Assembly: GCF_014133895.1 (NCBI RefSeq)
Contig: NC_050728.1
Coordinates: 310,001-374,000 of the forward strand
DNA: 64,000 nt
From: Torulaspora globosa
Taxonomy: Eukaryota; Ascomycota; Saccharomycetes; Saccharomycetales; Saccharomycetaceae
Direction of reading: 5' to 3'
Position numbers and translations under genes: made by a program. This document shows, piece by piece, positions 54,571-63,203 of this stretch (the stretch's first letter is position 1; every line of letters begins with the position of its first letter). The notes under the pieces were generated by a model. That model was not told where the DNA came from. It saw nothing but the letters and a program-made list of their open reading frames with translations, and ran no database searches.

Positions 54571-55914
54571 ATGAAAGAGCATCATCTGAACGACATTCAA
54601 TTGCCAGAATATTCTTTGAGATGTCACAAATCCGGCGTCACAGCATCAACCTTTGTTGAATGGCCGTCCAGGTCAAGCGTACCTATTCTCATCACGGGAG
54701 ACTCATCAGGCTTGATCGTTCTTTGGGATCTGATTGTCAGAAGACCATTGGTTACGCACACCTTAGCTGGCGGCGCCCAGGTTGTCGCTATGCAAGATCT
54801 AGGGGACGGGCTCATCGCTATCCTGTCGAAGGATCACAAGCTGCGCTTGCTTGAAATGACGGCGAAAGAAATGAAATCGCTAGCTGAGTGTACTACTTCT
54901 TTTGAAGCCCCGCAGCAGCAGCTCCACGAGATCTACGAGGTTCCGGTAAATACCCTCAATTTTGCTAACTTTGTGCTTCAGAAATTGAATAAAGGCTTTT
55001 ACCGGTTGATTTGTACCAATACTCAAGACTCTGAAGCGATTGATGTCTATCAATTCCATCTATCAAACGTACACTCACTACAAAGAGTCTTCAGAGGTGT
55101 TACTTTTGGTGGGGTCATCCAGAAGCTTGCGACTGATCCAGAGAGTGTCAAAGCCAGGAAACTAGGAATCGTCATGAGATTCCTAGAGCACCAGGAGACT
55201 ATATACTGCGGCTTCGAAAGCGGCCTTGTAGTCGGCTTCAAGATTCATGACTTAGATTGCGAAAGGACAAACATTGATGAAGATGCTGACAGGAACCATA
55301 ATACGTGCATTGAAATTGTGTATGTGTCTTCGGTTCACTATCCGGAGCCTGTTCTCGCTCTTGAATTGAATGATGCCACTGGCGAGATTTTAACCAGCTC
55401 TACTAAAGATGTAGTCGGGATACATCCACCGATCTCTACTCAGGGAGCTATTGGCTGTCAATCCAACTTCTTTCACGACCAGGCCAGCTCGGTGCTGATA
55501 CGACGTGACCTGAAGATCTGCGGCACAAATTTTAAGAAAGTTCCAGCGTCAAGCATCGGTTATCTAGCAGTTGTGAATGGCAATTTAGTCGCTAGCTCTT
55601 GGTCTGGCATAACGTACGTTCTGAGCCCCGATTATCGAGTTCTTGTGACGATGTCAAAGTCCAGGCCTAACGTCTTTGTGAGTGACTCATCCCAAGGTAG
55701 TCTACAAGGAGCAAACGAGGAAAAGACGCAGAAAAGACATATTAAAGTTTCCTCGTTGACTGGCATTTCGCCTGCGGTAATCCAACGATTCTCCTCATTA
55801 GATCATCAGTTGACTCGCTGGCAAGGCCAAAACCGCCGAATGAGAGCTTTTGCTGCGAAATCTTGGTGCATTATAGGCTATGATGATGGATCGATCGCTG
55901 TCCACCAGATTTAG
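54571..55914 (+). CDS. ASA1: Asa1, WD40 subunit of the ASTRA complex
   Basis: WD-repeat protein of ASTRA, which acts with Tel2-Tti1-Tti2 in the folding and stability of PI3K-like kinases. The 447-residue product is a beta-propeller: first repeats LRCHKSGVTASTFVEW and VPILITGDSSGLIVLWDLIVRRP (WD-type ending), with later ones including YVLSPDYRVLVTMSKS. The C-terminal SWCIIGYDDGSIAVHQI corresponds to the yeast Asa1 ending. EIYEVPVNTLNFANFV is a further family stretch. The length matches S. cerevisiae Asa1. The ATG at 54571 is used; a short uORF precedes it. Orientation and place fit YPR085C next to SUA7. MEC1, a kinase of the class served by this pathway, lies 17 kb away. Confidence 0.9.
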   Translation: MKEHHLNDIQLPEYSLRCHKSGVTASTFVEWPSRSSVPILITGDSSGLIVLWDLIVRRPLVTHTLAGGAQVVAMQDLGDGLIAILSKDHKLRLLEMTAKEMKSLAECTTSFEAPQQQLHEIYEVPVNTLNFANFVLQKLNKGFYRLICTNTQDSEAIDVYQFHLSNVHSLQRVFRGVTFGGVIQKLATDPESVKARKLGIVMRFLEHQETIYCGFESGLVVGFKIHDLDCERTNIDEDADRNHNTCIEIVYVSSVHYPEPVLALELNDATGEILTSSTKDVVGIHPPISTQGAIGCQSNFFHDQASSVLIRRDLKICGTNFKKVPASSIGYLAVVNGNLVASSWSGITYVLSPDYRVLVTMSKSRPNVFVSDSSQGSLQGANEEKTQKRHIKVSSLTGISPAVIQRFSSLDHQLTRWQGQNRRMRAFAAKSWCIIGYDDGSIAVHQI

Positions 55915-55982
55915 TGAATATGAAGAATGGTTACGTAAAGGGCTCCATTCATTTGTCATTTCAGTCAGCTAAACACCGCTGC

Positions 55983-57383
55983 TCACGGTCTCATAAGCTT
56001 CTTGAGCGTACTGGCACCTCCGGAGAAACTCTTCGATCTTCCCTTGCCCAAAAGCTTGTTCTTTTCAACTACTTCTCGAATGATCAGGCTCATCGCAACA
56101 TCGACGTTGTAATCATCCATGCTGTCGACTGCAGCGAAGCCGCATCGCCATTCGGCTGCCAACGCCTGTCCCAGCTCTATAAGTCTTGGGCTACTCATTG
56201 GGTCATGCGCATGCGTGCACAATATTAAGCAGGGTGGCGGAGAATGGGGAGAAGAAGGGTCAAGGTCTAATGATTTAAGCTTGCTATTCGGATTTCGCAA
56301 CTCTGCCAGCTTGGCGCGCCTTTGCTTTTCAGTCTTCCACACACTTTTGAATGCGTATGCTAATGAGTATACATCGCCCTCCTTATCATCTTCCCGCCTC
56401 TTTTTATAGTCTCCAAACTCTGTCCAGGCCTCCAGGATACAATTTCTCATGACCTCAAGTAGAGAGAAGCCACCATCGGTCCTCTTCGAATTTGCGGACC
56501 AAAAGTCCCCACTCACCGTTGTCTGTATCTCGTCTTCACTGTCACTCTTCTTAGTGTCACCATAATCTGGCGGACTGATGTCGTTACTGAGCTCTGGGAC
56601 AGCACTGTATACAAAGAGGTATCCGTCGATTTTAGCGTTCAGCTCTGAAGCGCCAGAGGCAACCAACATAGAAGTCGTGGACACCGGCATCCTAGGTTCC
56701 TCTGCCAGTCCACGCAGTACTCGTTTGTCCAGCCGCGAAAAGAGCGACACCTCAAGGAACGGCACTACCATGTCTGGATTAAAGCCCGGTGTGTCTATTA
56801 TATCTATCGCTATCGGGGTGTACTCTGGTGGTATGTAATTATCCGGAAGCTTCAGTGCAACATCTAATGAATTGGGTTTGGACGTAGAGCCCAGTTCAGC
56901 AGATCGCAGAATGTTGATGTCGGAATTGGTCGCAGTATTGAGCGGTCTCGCCTCTTCCAAATCGCTCTCTTGTGACGGCAAATACTTGTAGAATGGATTG
57001 TCTTGACGCTTCAACTCGACATGCTTGATGTGATTTGCGGACCGATTCCTATGCTGGTCCTTGACTCTTGCGTAATCATCCAGAAATGCCTGGTAAAGTA
57101 GCGGTGACAGCATCAAATGGGGAGATAAACACGGTGACGAAAATAACGGTTCTGGTGTTTGGCTGCCTTGAGTACGTAGTAGTATCCTCTCGTGAGCTTG
57201 ACCATCCAAAAGGGCCTTGGCAGATGCAGTACGTGGTAGATAGTCAAACAGCCAATTCGACTGTTGCCGAGTCGGGTAGTGAACTTCATGAACTATGTTG
57301 ACCGTCAGCCCGGAGGTGAACGAAGTCTTACCCGTGAGTTCACCACCAAGAACAGCAAGCCTGATGGGTCGCTGATCGCTCAT
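55983..57383 (-). CDS. YPR084W-like putative P-loop protein
   Basis: A 466-residue protein with GTPase-like features. The start MSDQRPIRLAVLGGELTGKTSF contains a Walker A/G1 motif (GGELTGKTS, Gly13-Ser21), and IAIDIIDTPGFNPDM near residue 190 looks like a G3 DxxG motif. CLILCTHAHDPMSS in the C-terminal part has a cysteine/threonine where a G4 N/TKxD would be expected, so nucleotide specificity is uncertain. The yeast counterpart YPR084W has no established function. Assignment is by place and strand between ASA1 and MDM36 and by similar length. It converges with ASA1 (68 bases) and diverges from ATG14 (175 bases). The ATG is at 57383 (minus strand). Confidence 0.72.
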   Translation of the reverse strand: MSDQRPIRLAVLGGELTGKTSFTSGLTVNIVHEVHYPTRQQSNWLFDYLPRTASAKALLDGQAHERILLRTQGSQTPEPLFSSPCLSPHLMLSPLLYQAFLDDYARVKDQHRNRSANHIKHVELKRQDNPFYKYLPSQESDLEEARPLNTATNSDINILRSAELGSTSKPNSLDVALKLPDNYIPPEYTPIAIDIIDTPGFNPDMVVPFLEVSLFSRLDKRVLRGLAEEPRMPVSTTSMLVASGASELNAKIDGYLFVYSAVPELSNDISPPDYGDTKKSDSEDEIQTTVSGDFWSANSKRTDGGFSLLEVMRNCILEAWTEFGDYKKRREDDKEGDVYSLAYAFKSVWKTEKQRRAKLAELRNPNSKLKSLDLDPSSPHSPPPCLILCTHAHDPMSSPRLIELGQALAAEWRCGFAAVDSMDDYNVDVAMSLIIREVVEKNKLLGKGRSKSFSGGASTLKKLMRP

Positions 57384-57558
57384 CTCTTCTGTTTCTCCAG
57401 TGTCAGGTTAGATTCTCCTGATGCCTTAACCTTGAAGATGGGAAGCACGCGAGAAGATTTGTCATTGTTGCTTTATTAGTGTATCATTCACCAGCCAGTC
57501 GAGGTTAAAGGCCAACTTCAGCTGCGTTGGTTACGGCATTAGTGGGATCGATGGCATA

Positions 57559-58653
57559 ATGAGGTGCCCATTATGCCTTAACAGTTCAAGGCCGATGTAT
57601 TGCAGCCATTGCGTGAATACGAGTCCCAATATACTTGCGCGATTGAAGATTGATCTGCTAATGCTGAGAGAGGAGAATCGCAGGCTGAAGGATCGGGTGG
57701 AGAGCATCTTGGCGTATGGCTTGGGCGTAATGGAGGGCTCGGAGGCAGCCGCTGTTGTGGAAAGAACGCTTGAGGAAGGGCACGAGGACGTGGAGGGCGA
57801 GATATTGGGTCAAAGACTGCTGAAACTGAATCAACTGAGGGCCAAGAGAAAGCATAACAGGATCAGATACAGGACCGCTCAGCTGTTGAGCAGTTTGGAA
57901 GCCAAGAAGCGAACCATTGACCGCCTTACACAAGAGAGGGAGAAAGTGCCTGTGCTTGATGTGAACGCCGAGGAGAAGCTGTCAAGGGTCAGGACAGCCG
58001 TTCTGGTCGAAAAGACTAGTCAAATTGCACAGATACAGAGGGTGCTTTTGAATAGCCAAGAAGCGAAGCTAAACTCGCTGAGGAGATGGTTTATCATTCG
58101 AAAGCGCGATTCCTACGAGTTCCCTTACTCGATTGCATTTCAACCCGTCGTCTCATTGAAAAACTTTTACAAGCTGCCGCCTATGGTTGCATGGGGCTCC
58201 ATCTCGAAGATGTCAGAGTTTGTAGTGCTATTGTCGGAGGTGTTGCAGTACAAGCTGCCCTGCGAGTTGCCGGACGCATCCTTCAAGGCGCTGCGAGCCG
58301 CTGACAACACGGTCGAAGATGCCTACGATGACGACACAAATGTCGCAGAGCACCTCACCAAGCTGTTAGTCAACATCATACAGCTCGCGAGGCGAGCAGG
58401 TCTTATGTCCAAGAATCCCGTCGATCTGGCCTGGATGCTGGATCAACTGGACATCGATACACTCTTCTACAACATGGCAACTTCTACCGAGATACCTACA
58501 AAGTCTGTGGCCCAACATTGGACTTACAACAAGCTACTCTCAGTGGTGTCCGAGGCTCTGCAACTTTCCATCTACGCCGCATCGCCGGCGTCGCGACAAA
58601 CGTTGACAGGAACGCTCGCCAACAACAATGACCACTGGTTCCTGGTTGGGTAG
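57559..58653 (+). CDS. ATG14: Atg14, autophagy-specific subunit of PI3-kinase complex I
   Basis: Targets Vps34 complex I to the pre-autophagosomal structure. The 364-residue protein opens with the Atg14 cysteine motif MRCPLCLNSSRPMYCSHCVN (Cys3, Cys6, Cys15, Cys18), needed for targeting. Coiled coils follow at about 30-60 (IDLLMLREENRRLKDRVES) and 90-165 (RTAQLLSSLEAKKRTIDRL, EKTSQIAQIQRVLLNSQEAKL). The C-terminal half contains the conserved block RRWFIIRKRDSYEFPYSIAF and ends NNDHWFLVG. The length is close to yeast. The ATG is at 57559. On the chromosome II track YBR129C (OPY1) would stand between SHE3 and this gene; it is absent here. Confidence 0.9.
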   Translation: MRCPLCLNSSRPMYCSHCVNTSPNILARLKIDLLMLREENRRLKDRVESILAYGLGVMEGSEAAAVVERTLEEGHEDVEGEILGQRLLKLNQLRAKRKHNRIRYRTAQLLSSLEAKKRTIDRLTQEREKVPVLDVNAEEKLSRVRTAVLVEKTSQIAQIQRVLLNSQEAKLNSLRRWFIIRKRDSYEFPYSIAFQPVVSLKNFYKLPPMVAWGSISKMSEFVVLLSEVLQYKLPCELPDASFKALRAADNTVEDAYDDDTNVAEHLTKLLVNIIQLARRAGLMSKNPVDLAWMLDQLDIDTLFYNMATSTEIPTKSVAQHWTYNKLLSVVSEALQLSIYAASPASRQTLTGTLANNNDHWFLVG

Positions 58654-58903
58654 ATCCAGCAGGCTCAAGCACAGCCCAGCAGGCAGATCTACGGCGTCCA
58701 AGCATTGATTTGAGGGCTATTACAGTTAGAATCATGGGGTTACCCTGAGTTTCGAATTTTAGCAGCATTTTTGCAGCCATGTTGTAGAGCCCCTAACAGT
58801 GATTTACTTCAATAAGCAGTAGGCTCCAGGACTAGCGTGTATCAGCATCTCTGGTGAGGCGATCTGTGGAACGAATTCGAGCCGTTAGTGCCTGTGGATT
58901 GTG

Positions 58904-60436
58904 ATGGTTTTGTCTGACAAAGAACTGTTCGAATTGAACAAGAAGGCTGCTAGCCAAGGTTATAAGATCAAGCCTAGATCGAACTACAACACAGTTCGCG
59001 GTGTCAATGGTCCGCTAGTTATCTTAGAGAATGTCAAGTTTCCCCGCTTCAACGAGATTGTAAACTTGACTCTACCAGACGGAGCGGTGAGACAAGGTCA
59101 AGTTTTAGAAGTCAGAGGCGATAGAGCTATAGTGCAAGTGTTTGAAGGAACTTCCGGTATCGATGTAAAGAAAACCACTGTGGAGTTCACAGGCCAAAAT
59201 TTGAAGATCCCAGTTTCCGAGGATACCCTGGGGAGAATCTTTGATGGTTCCGGTAGACCAATCGATAATGGTCCTAAAGTGTTCGCCGAAGATTATTTGG
59301 ATATCAATGGTTCACCAATCAACCCATACGCCCGTATCTATCCGGAGGAAATGATCTCTACTGGTATCTCAGCTATTGATACAATGAACTCGATTGCTCG
59401 TGGTCAGAAGATCCCTATCTTCTCGGCGTCTGGCCTGCCACACAATGAAATCGCTGCCCAGATCTGTAGACAGGCTGGTCTGGTTAGACCAACGAAGGAC
59501 GTCCATGACGGCCATGAAGAAAACTTCTCCATCGTGTTCGCCGCTATGGGTGTCAACTTGGAGACTGCAAGATTTTTCAAACAGGACTTCGAAGAAAACG
59601 GTTCTCTGGAAAGAACTTCTTTGTTCCTGAATCTGGCCAACGATCCAACTATCGAAAGAATTATCACACCAAGATTGGCTTTGACTACGGCAGAATACTT
59701 GGCCTACCAAACCGAACGTCATGTTTTGACCATTTTGACGGACATGTCGTCATACGCGGATGCCCTAAGAGAAGTTTCTGCCGCAAGAGAAGAAGTCCCA
59801 GGTAGAAGAGGTTATCCAGGTTACATGTACACAGATTTGTCCACAATTTACGAGAGAGCAGGTAGAGTGGAGGGACGTAATGGTTCTATCACCCAAATTC
59901 CGATTTTGACCATGCCTAACGATGATATAACGCATCCAATCCCCGATTTAACCGGTTATATCACAGAGGGGCAAATCTTCGTGGATCGTCAATTGAACAA
60001 CAAGGGTGTATATCCCCCAATCAACGTTCTACCTTCTTTGAGTAGATTAATGAAGTCAGCCATCGGTGAAGGAATGACGAGAAAGGATCATGGTGATGTC
60101 TCCAATCAGTTATATGCAAAATACGCTATTGGTAGAGACGCTGCCGCCATGAAGGCTGTCGTCGGTGAAGAAGCCCTTTCCATCGAGGATAAACTCTCCC
60201 TTGAGTTTTTGGAAAAATTCGAAAAGACCTTTGTTTCACAGGGTGCATATGAGAATAGAACTGTTTTCGAAAGTTTGGACCAAGCTTGGAGTTTACTGAG
60301 AATTTATCCAAAAGAAATGCTTAACAGAATTTCTCCAAAGATTTTGGATGAATTCTATGATAGATCTAGAGATGAGGACGAAGATGCTGGGGACGAGGAC
60401 GAGGACGAGTCTGACAAGAGAAAGGGCAAGGACTGA
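58904..60436 (+). CDS. VMA2: Vma2, subunit B of the vacuolar H+-ATPase V1 sector
   Basis: Non-catalytic nucleotide-binding subunit of V1, alternating with Vma1 in the hexamer. The 510-residue protein is nearly identical to yeast Vma2 over its core: [62 protein letters not shown] in pieces near residues 165-195 (the altered P-loop of B subunits), and [26 protein letters not shown]. The last 25 residues are acidic ([14 protein letters not shown]) and then Lys-rich, as in yeast. Codons are biased, fitting high expression. I use the ATG at 58904; a GTG precedes it by one codon. It follows ATG14 on the same strand, as YBR127C follows YBR128C. Confidence 0.97.
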   Translation: MVLSDKELFELNKKAASQGYKIKPRSNYNTVRGVNGPLVILENVKFPRFNEIVNLTLPDGAVRQGQVLEVRGDRAIVQVFEGTSGIDVKKTTVEFTGQNLKIPVSEDTLGRIFDGSGRPIDNGPKVFAEDYLDINGSPINPYARIYPEEMISTGISAIDTMNSIARGQKIPIFSASGLPHNEIAAQICRQAGLVRPTKDVHDGHEENFSIVFAAMGVNLETARFFKQDFEENGSLERTSLFLNLANDPTIERIITPRLALTTAEYLAYQTERHVLTILTDMSSYADALREVSAAREEVPGRRGYPGYMYTDLSTIYERAGRVEGRNGSITQIPILTMPNDDITHPIPDLTGYITEGQIFVDRQLNNKGVYPPINVLPSLSRLMKSAIGEGMTRKDHGDVSNQLYAKYAIGRDAAAMKAVVGEEALSIEDKLSLEFLEKFEKTFVSQGAYENRTVFESLDQAWSLLRIYPKEMLNRISPKILDEFYDRSRDEDEDAGDEDEDESDKRKGKD

Positions 60437-60551
60437 AGCTTATCTGCTTAGACTTGAAACGTGATATTTAATAAATCTTGACTTTAGGTATATCAACGAT
60501 ATGCAGGATAAGTATCAATTTCATTTACGATAATGCCTAACTTAAGTTCCG

Positions 60552-61766
60552 TCAACGTCTGCTTGACCCGTTTCCTGTCTTGCAGAGGCTTTTAGCGATA
60601 TCGCTACCATTGTTGACGGAATGAGAGTTGCCAGCTGAAGAGATAAAGCTACGGAGACAGTCTTGTTGCTGATTCATCATGTATAGCTTGGATCTGAAAA
60701 GGTTGGAGGGCGTGAATTGCTGCTCATGATGCGAAGTGATATGCGGTAGCTGAGCTCCCAATGGTGTGGTACGAACGCTCTCAATCTCCTGTTCCATTTT
60801 CTTGGCGTTATTGAAAGCTGTCAATAAAGATGGCAACTCCTTGGCTAAGTTTGTACGATCCATCATCATGGAAAAAGAACTAGATCCTGATAGCGACGAA
60901 GTCCTTGAATGATCGTTGAGCGGATTTCTTGATGGTAGAGACCATCGACTCGATTCTTGTCCATTGTAGCTGCTGTCGAGGTTTGTCTCGGATTGCGAGC
61001 ATACCATTAACGAATCTTGAAGGCTCTCATTATCATCCAAAAGCAAATTAAAGTTAAGAGCGTTGTACATTGCCTCAATATCGAGGAACACCTGCAGGCA
61101 TTCGCTGAAAAGGGATTGGTCAGAAGAGATCTCAGAATCCTGCAGTTGCTCTATCAGTATCTTCATGAAAGACCTATATGAGCTCAATATAGTAGTGTCC
61201 GACAATCGATGTTCGAAAGATTCTAGCTCATGGTCGATCATCAAAGCTTTGGATCGTATGAAAACGGCAGCTACTCTGTCTCTCATCAGACAAAGCTCCT
61301 GGCGGCAAGTAAACCAGAGTTCCAGTAGAAACGTGGAAGAGTCTTCTAGAATGGTTTCCCTCTTGGACGATAAATATCTACGGATCTCATCCAATCTGCT
61401 TTGCTTCTTTTGCAGGCCATTCGACAGTTTATCGCAATCATGGATGCACTTCAATGCAATATCCCTATAGAAGGAATCGTCGTGGTCCTGGTCGACCTTC
61501 GAGTCCAGATTGGTTTCTGCGAGCTCAAATTTAACCGCTACACTCTGAACGAGTGTCCTGATGTCCCATGACTTGGCTATGTAAAACTCCAATTTCAAAA
61601 GATCTGTGTAGATCTCAAGCGCTTCCGCGCAATTCTTGATATCTTCGTCCGATTGTGACTGTTGCGCAATCCACGATCGTATTGCATCTTCGTCCAATTT
61701 TCCCTTGACATCTGTTTTACAGAATAGGGACACTATAGGATCCTTGTACCTTTGATCTTCATTCAT
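60552..61766 (-). CDS. MDM36: Mdm36, mitochondrial cortex-anchor (mitochore) protein
   Basis: In S. cerevisiae Mdm36 works with Num1 to tether mitochondria to the cell cortex and supports mitochondrial fission. The 404-residue product begins MNEDQRYKDPIVSLFCKTDV and is predicted helical throughout, with conserved-looking stretches CAEALEIYTDLLKLEFYIAKSWDI, LQKKQSRLDEIRRYLSSKRETI and LLELWFTCRQELCLMRDRVAAVF. A Ser-rich loop lies at about 260-300. It is shorter than my recollection of the yeast protein (about 580 residues). The match rests on overall character and on position and strand beside YPR084W and opposite VMA2/TPS1; I am less sure of it than of its neighbours. The ATG is at 61766 (minus strand). 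Confidence 0.72.
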   Translation of the reverse strand: MNEDQRYKDPIVSLFCKTDVKGKLDEDAIRSWIAQQSQSDEDIKNCAEALEIYTDLLKLEFYIAKSWDIRTLVQSVAVKFELAETNLDSKVDQDHDDSFYRDIALKCIHDCDKLSNGLQKKQSRLDEIRRYLSSKRETILEDSSTFLLELWFTCRQELCLMRDRVAAVFIRSKALMIDHELESFEHRLSDTTILSSYRSFMKILIEQLQDSEISSDQSLFSECLQVFLDIEAMYNALNFNLLLDDNESLQDSLMVCSQSETNLDSSYNGQESSRWSLPSRNPLNDHSRTSSLSGSSSFSMMMDRTNLAKELPSLLTAFNNAKKMEQEIESVRTTPLGAQLPHITSHHEQQFTPSNLFRSKLYMMNQQQDCLRSFISSAGNSHSVNNGSDIAKSLCKTGNGSSRR

Positions 61767-61831
61767 TACAGCTCAAGATCTCATCTGGACCGCACCGCTC
61801 GATAAATCGCTGCTCTAATCGGATCTTGCCA

Positions 61832-61987
61832 ATGCTTCACAATATATCTAAGCGAATTGGACGAAAACTGCGCTCAGACTCGCTTCAAGAGCTGGAATTC
61901 ATGCTCCACGGCGTTGGCTCGTCCCTGAACGAACTGTTCAAAGGCAGGCCATCAGATCTTTGGCACTATCCGGATTGGCCGTCCTGA
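61832..61987 (+). CDS. Possible small ORF, 51 codons
   Basis: Begins MLHNISKRIGRKLRSDSLQE and ends PSDLWHYPDWPS. The composition is protein-like (basic start, Trp-rich end), but there is no recognised family. It starts 65 bases from the divergent MDM36 ATG. It could be a real small gene or chance. Confidence 0.2.
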   Translation: MLHNISKRIGRKLRSDSLQELEFMLHGVGSSLNELFKGRPSDLWHYPDWPS

Positions 61988-62418
61988 ATGACTCTCATCC
62001 GCACCAGGCCTTAACTTCAAGCCTTATGGCTGTCTCTCCTTCCAGCAAGCTCCATCTAGCAGTCGTGATAGCTCTATATCCTCTAGGCCGCTGTATTATC
62101 CTGCAAGCTAGAATGCCCAAGGCTGCCGCCCCGAAAAGTAGTTGGCTTAACGCAACCGTATAGTCGTCTGGCTGTCATTTCATTGATTTGCAACCGGCGA
62201 TCGCGAATGTACGCGAAGCTCTTTCGAGTTGCAGAATCGTTTTGGAGTTGAGCCGCCTACGAGTGCTGCCCCTTGTGGTAATCGGTAGTTTAGCACTGCC
62301 GATGTGTACCAGTTGCCTCTCGGTTATTCTGGTGCGGATTCTCTCTTCCCTGTAAACGTCTGATCCTCTTCCAGTAGTTGCCTTGAGATTGTTGCGAAAT
62401 TCTTTACGTCCGAGCCCT

Positions 62419-62438
62419 ATATATAAGTATATATATGT
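62419..62438 (+). promoter_or_regulatory. TATA-rich block, possible distal promoter
   Basis: Two adjacent TATA-like elements (TATATATAAG and TATATATATG) are followed 25-40 bases later by A/C-rich sequence typical of yeast start sites. The transcript it would drive is unknown; it is 765 bases upstream of the TPS1 ATG. Confidence 0.4.
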
Positions 62439-63054
62439 GCGGCTCGGCGGCTAAATGTTCCAAAACAACAACATCTGAGATTACAGCAGATATGCGTTAA
62501 GAGAGAAAGGAGCATCTGGAATGCAAATATGAGCAAGAGATGTTACCGGTAAGCCTCCAAGGCGGTAAGCCAGAGCTCCCGGGGCGTTTCGGTGTCCGGG
62601 AAGCCTATTCGTCTCGCATGGGGCTTAACAGGTTCCCTTGGAGATGCAGTTGCGGTTGGATCGTAAAGATCTATCAGTCGGTACGCTTCTGTCTCAGGTC
62701 TGTTACAGTCATTTGGTTATGGAGGCTGGAAGCAAGCGTTTGCTGTTTTCTGGCTCAGGGGCTACCACATCGTCTATATACTTGAGAGCGATAGCAGTAA
62801 CGTAAACAGCATACAAGGCATTGGCGACTGAGGATAGAAAATGGTAGATCTCGACAAGGAACGACCTCTCCAGGATGTTGGAAAGAATTATCTGCAAAAT
62901 TTTGATGAAAACGGCCGGACAGAAATTATTGCTCGAAGAACCCTGATGACTGGGCTTCTAGGTGGCAAGAGTCGATCCAATGCTGCCAGATTCGCAATTT
63001 TGGCTTTGCACTTACTGGAAAACTATCGAAAACCGTCGCGTGGTGAATGCGAAA

Positions 63055-63114
63055 AGGGGGAAGCAGGGGCCTGGTCGGTCGCAGCTAGGAATTTTTGCGA
63101 GAAAGAAGAAGGGG
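63055..63114 (+). promoter_or_regulatory. Three STREs upstream of TPS1
   Basis: AGGGG occurs at 63055-63059, 63065-63069 and 63110-63114, 90-149 bases before the TPS1 ATG. Msn2/Msn4 stress induction of TPS1 through such elements is known in S. cerevisiae. Confidence 0.75.
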
Positions 63115-63129
63115 GAATTGCTCAAGCCG

Positions 63130-63137
63130 TATATAAG
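63130..63137 (+). promoter_or_regulatory. TATA box of TPS1
   Basis: TATATAAG, 67-74 bases upstream of the ATG and just downstream of the STRE cluster. Confidence 0.75.
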
Positions 63138-63203
63138 CGCCTGAGAGGATCGATTTCGGGTTCGAAGCCGTATTTTGAGCTGGAAAAGGACGATTACCAA
63201 GAG

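Larger units (their letters stand above)
61767..63203. other. 1.4-kb spacer between MDM36 and TPS1
   Basis: The longest gene-free stretch here. It holds a 51-codon frame near MDM36, a TATA-rich block at 62419-62438 followed by A-rich sequence that looks like a start region, and an 81-codon frame at 62540-62785 with GC-rich hairpin-forming sequence. The proximal TPS1 promoter with STREs and TATA completes it. No tRNA or known snoRNA was recognised. Confidence 0.5.

Noticed and set aside
63150..63180. GGGTTCGAAGCC, B-box-like, in the TPS1 promoter
   Set aside because: No cloverleaf can be drawn around it.
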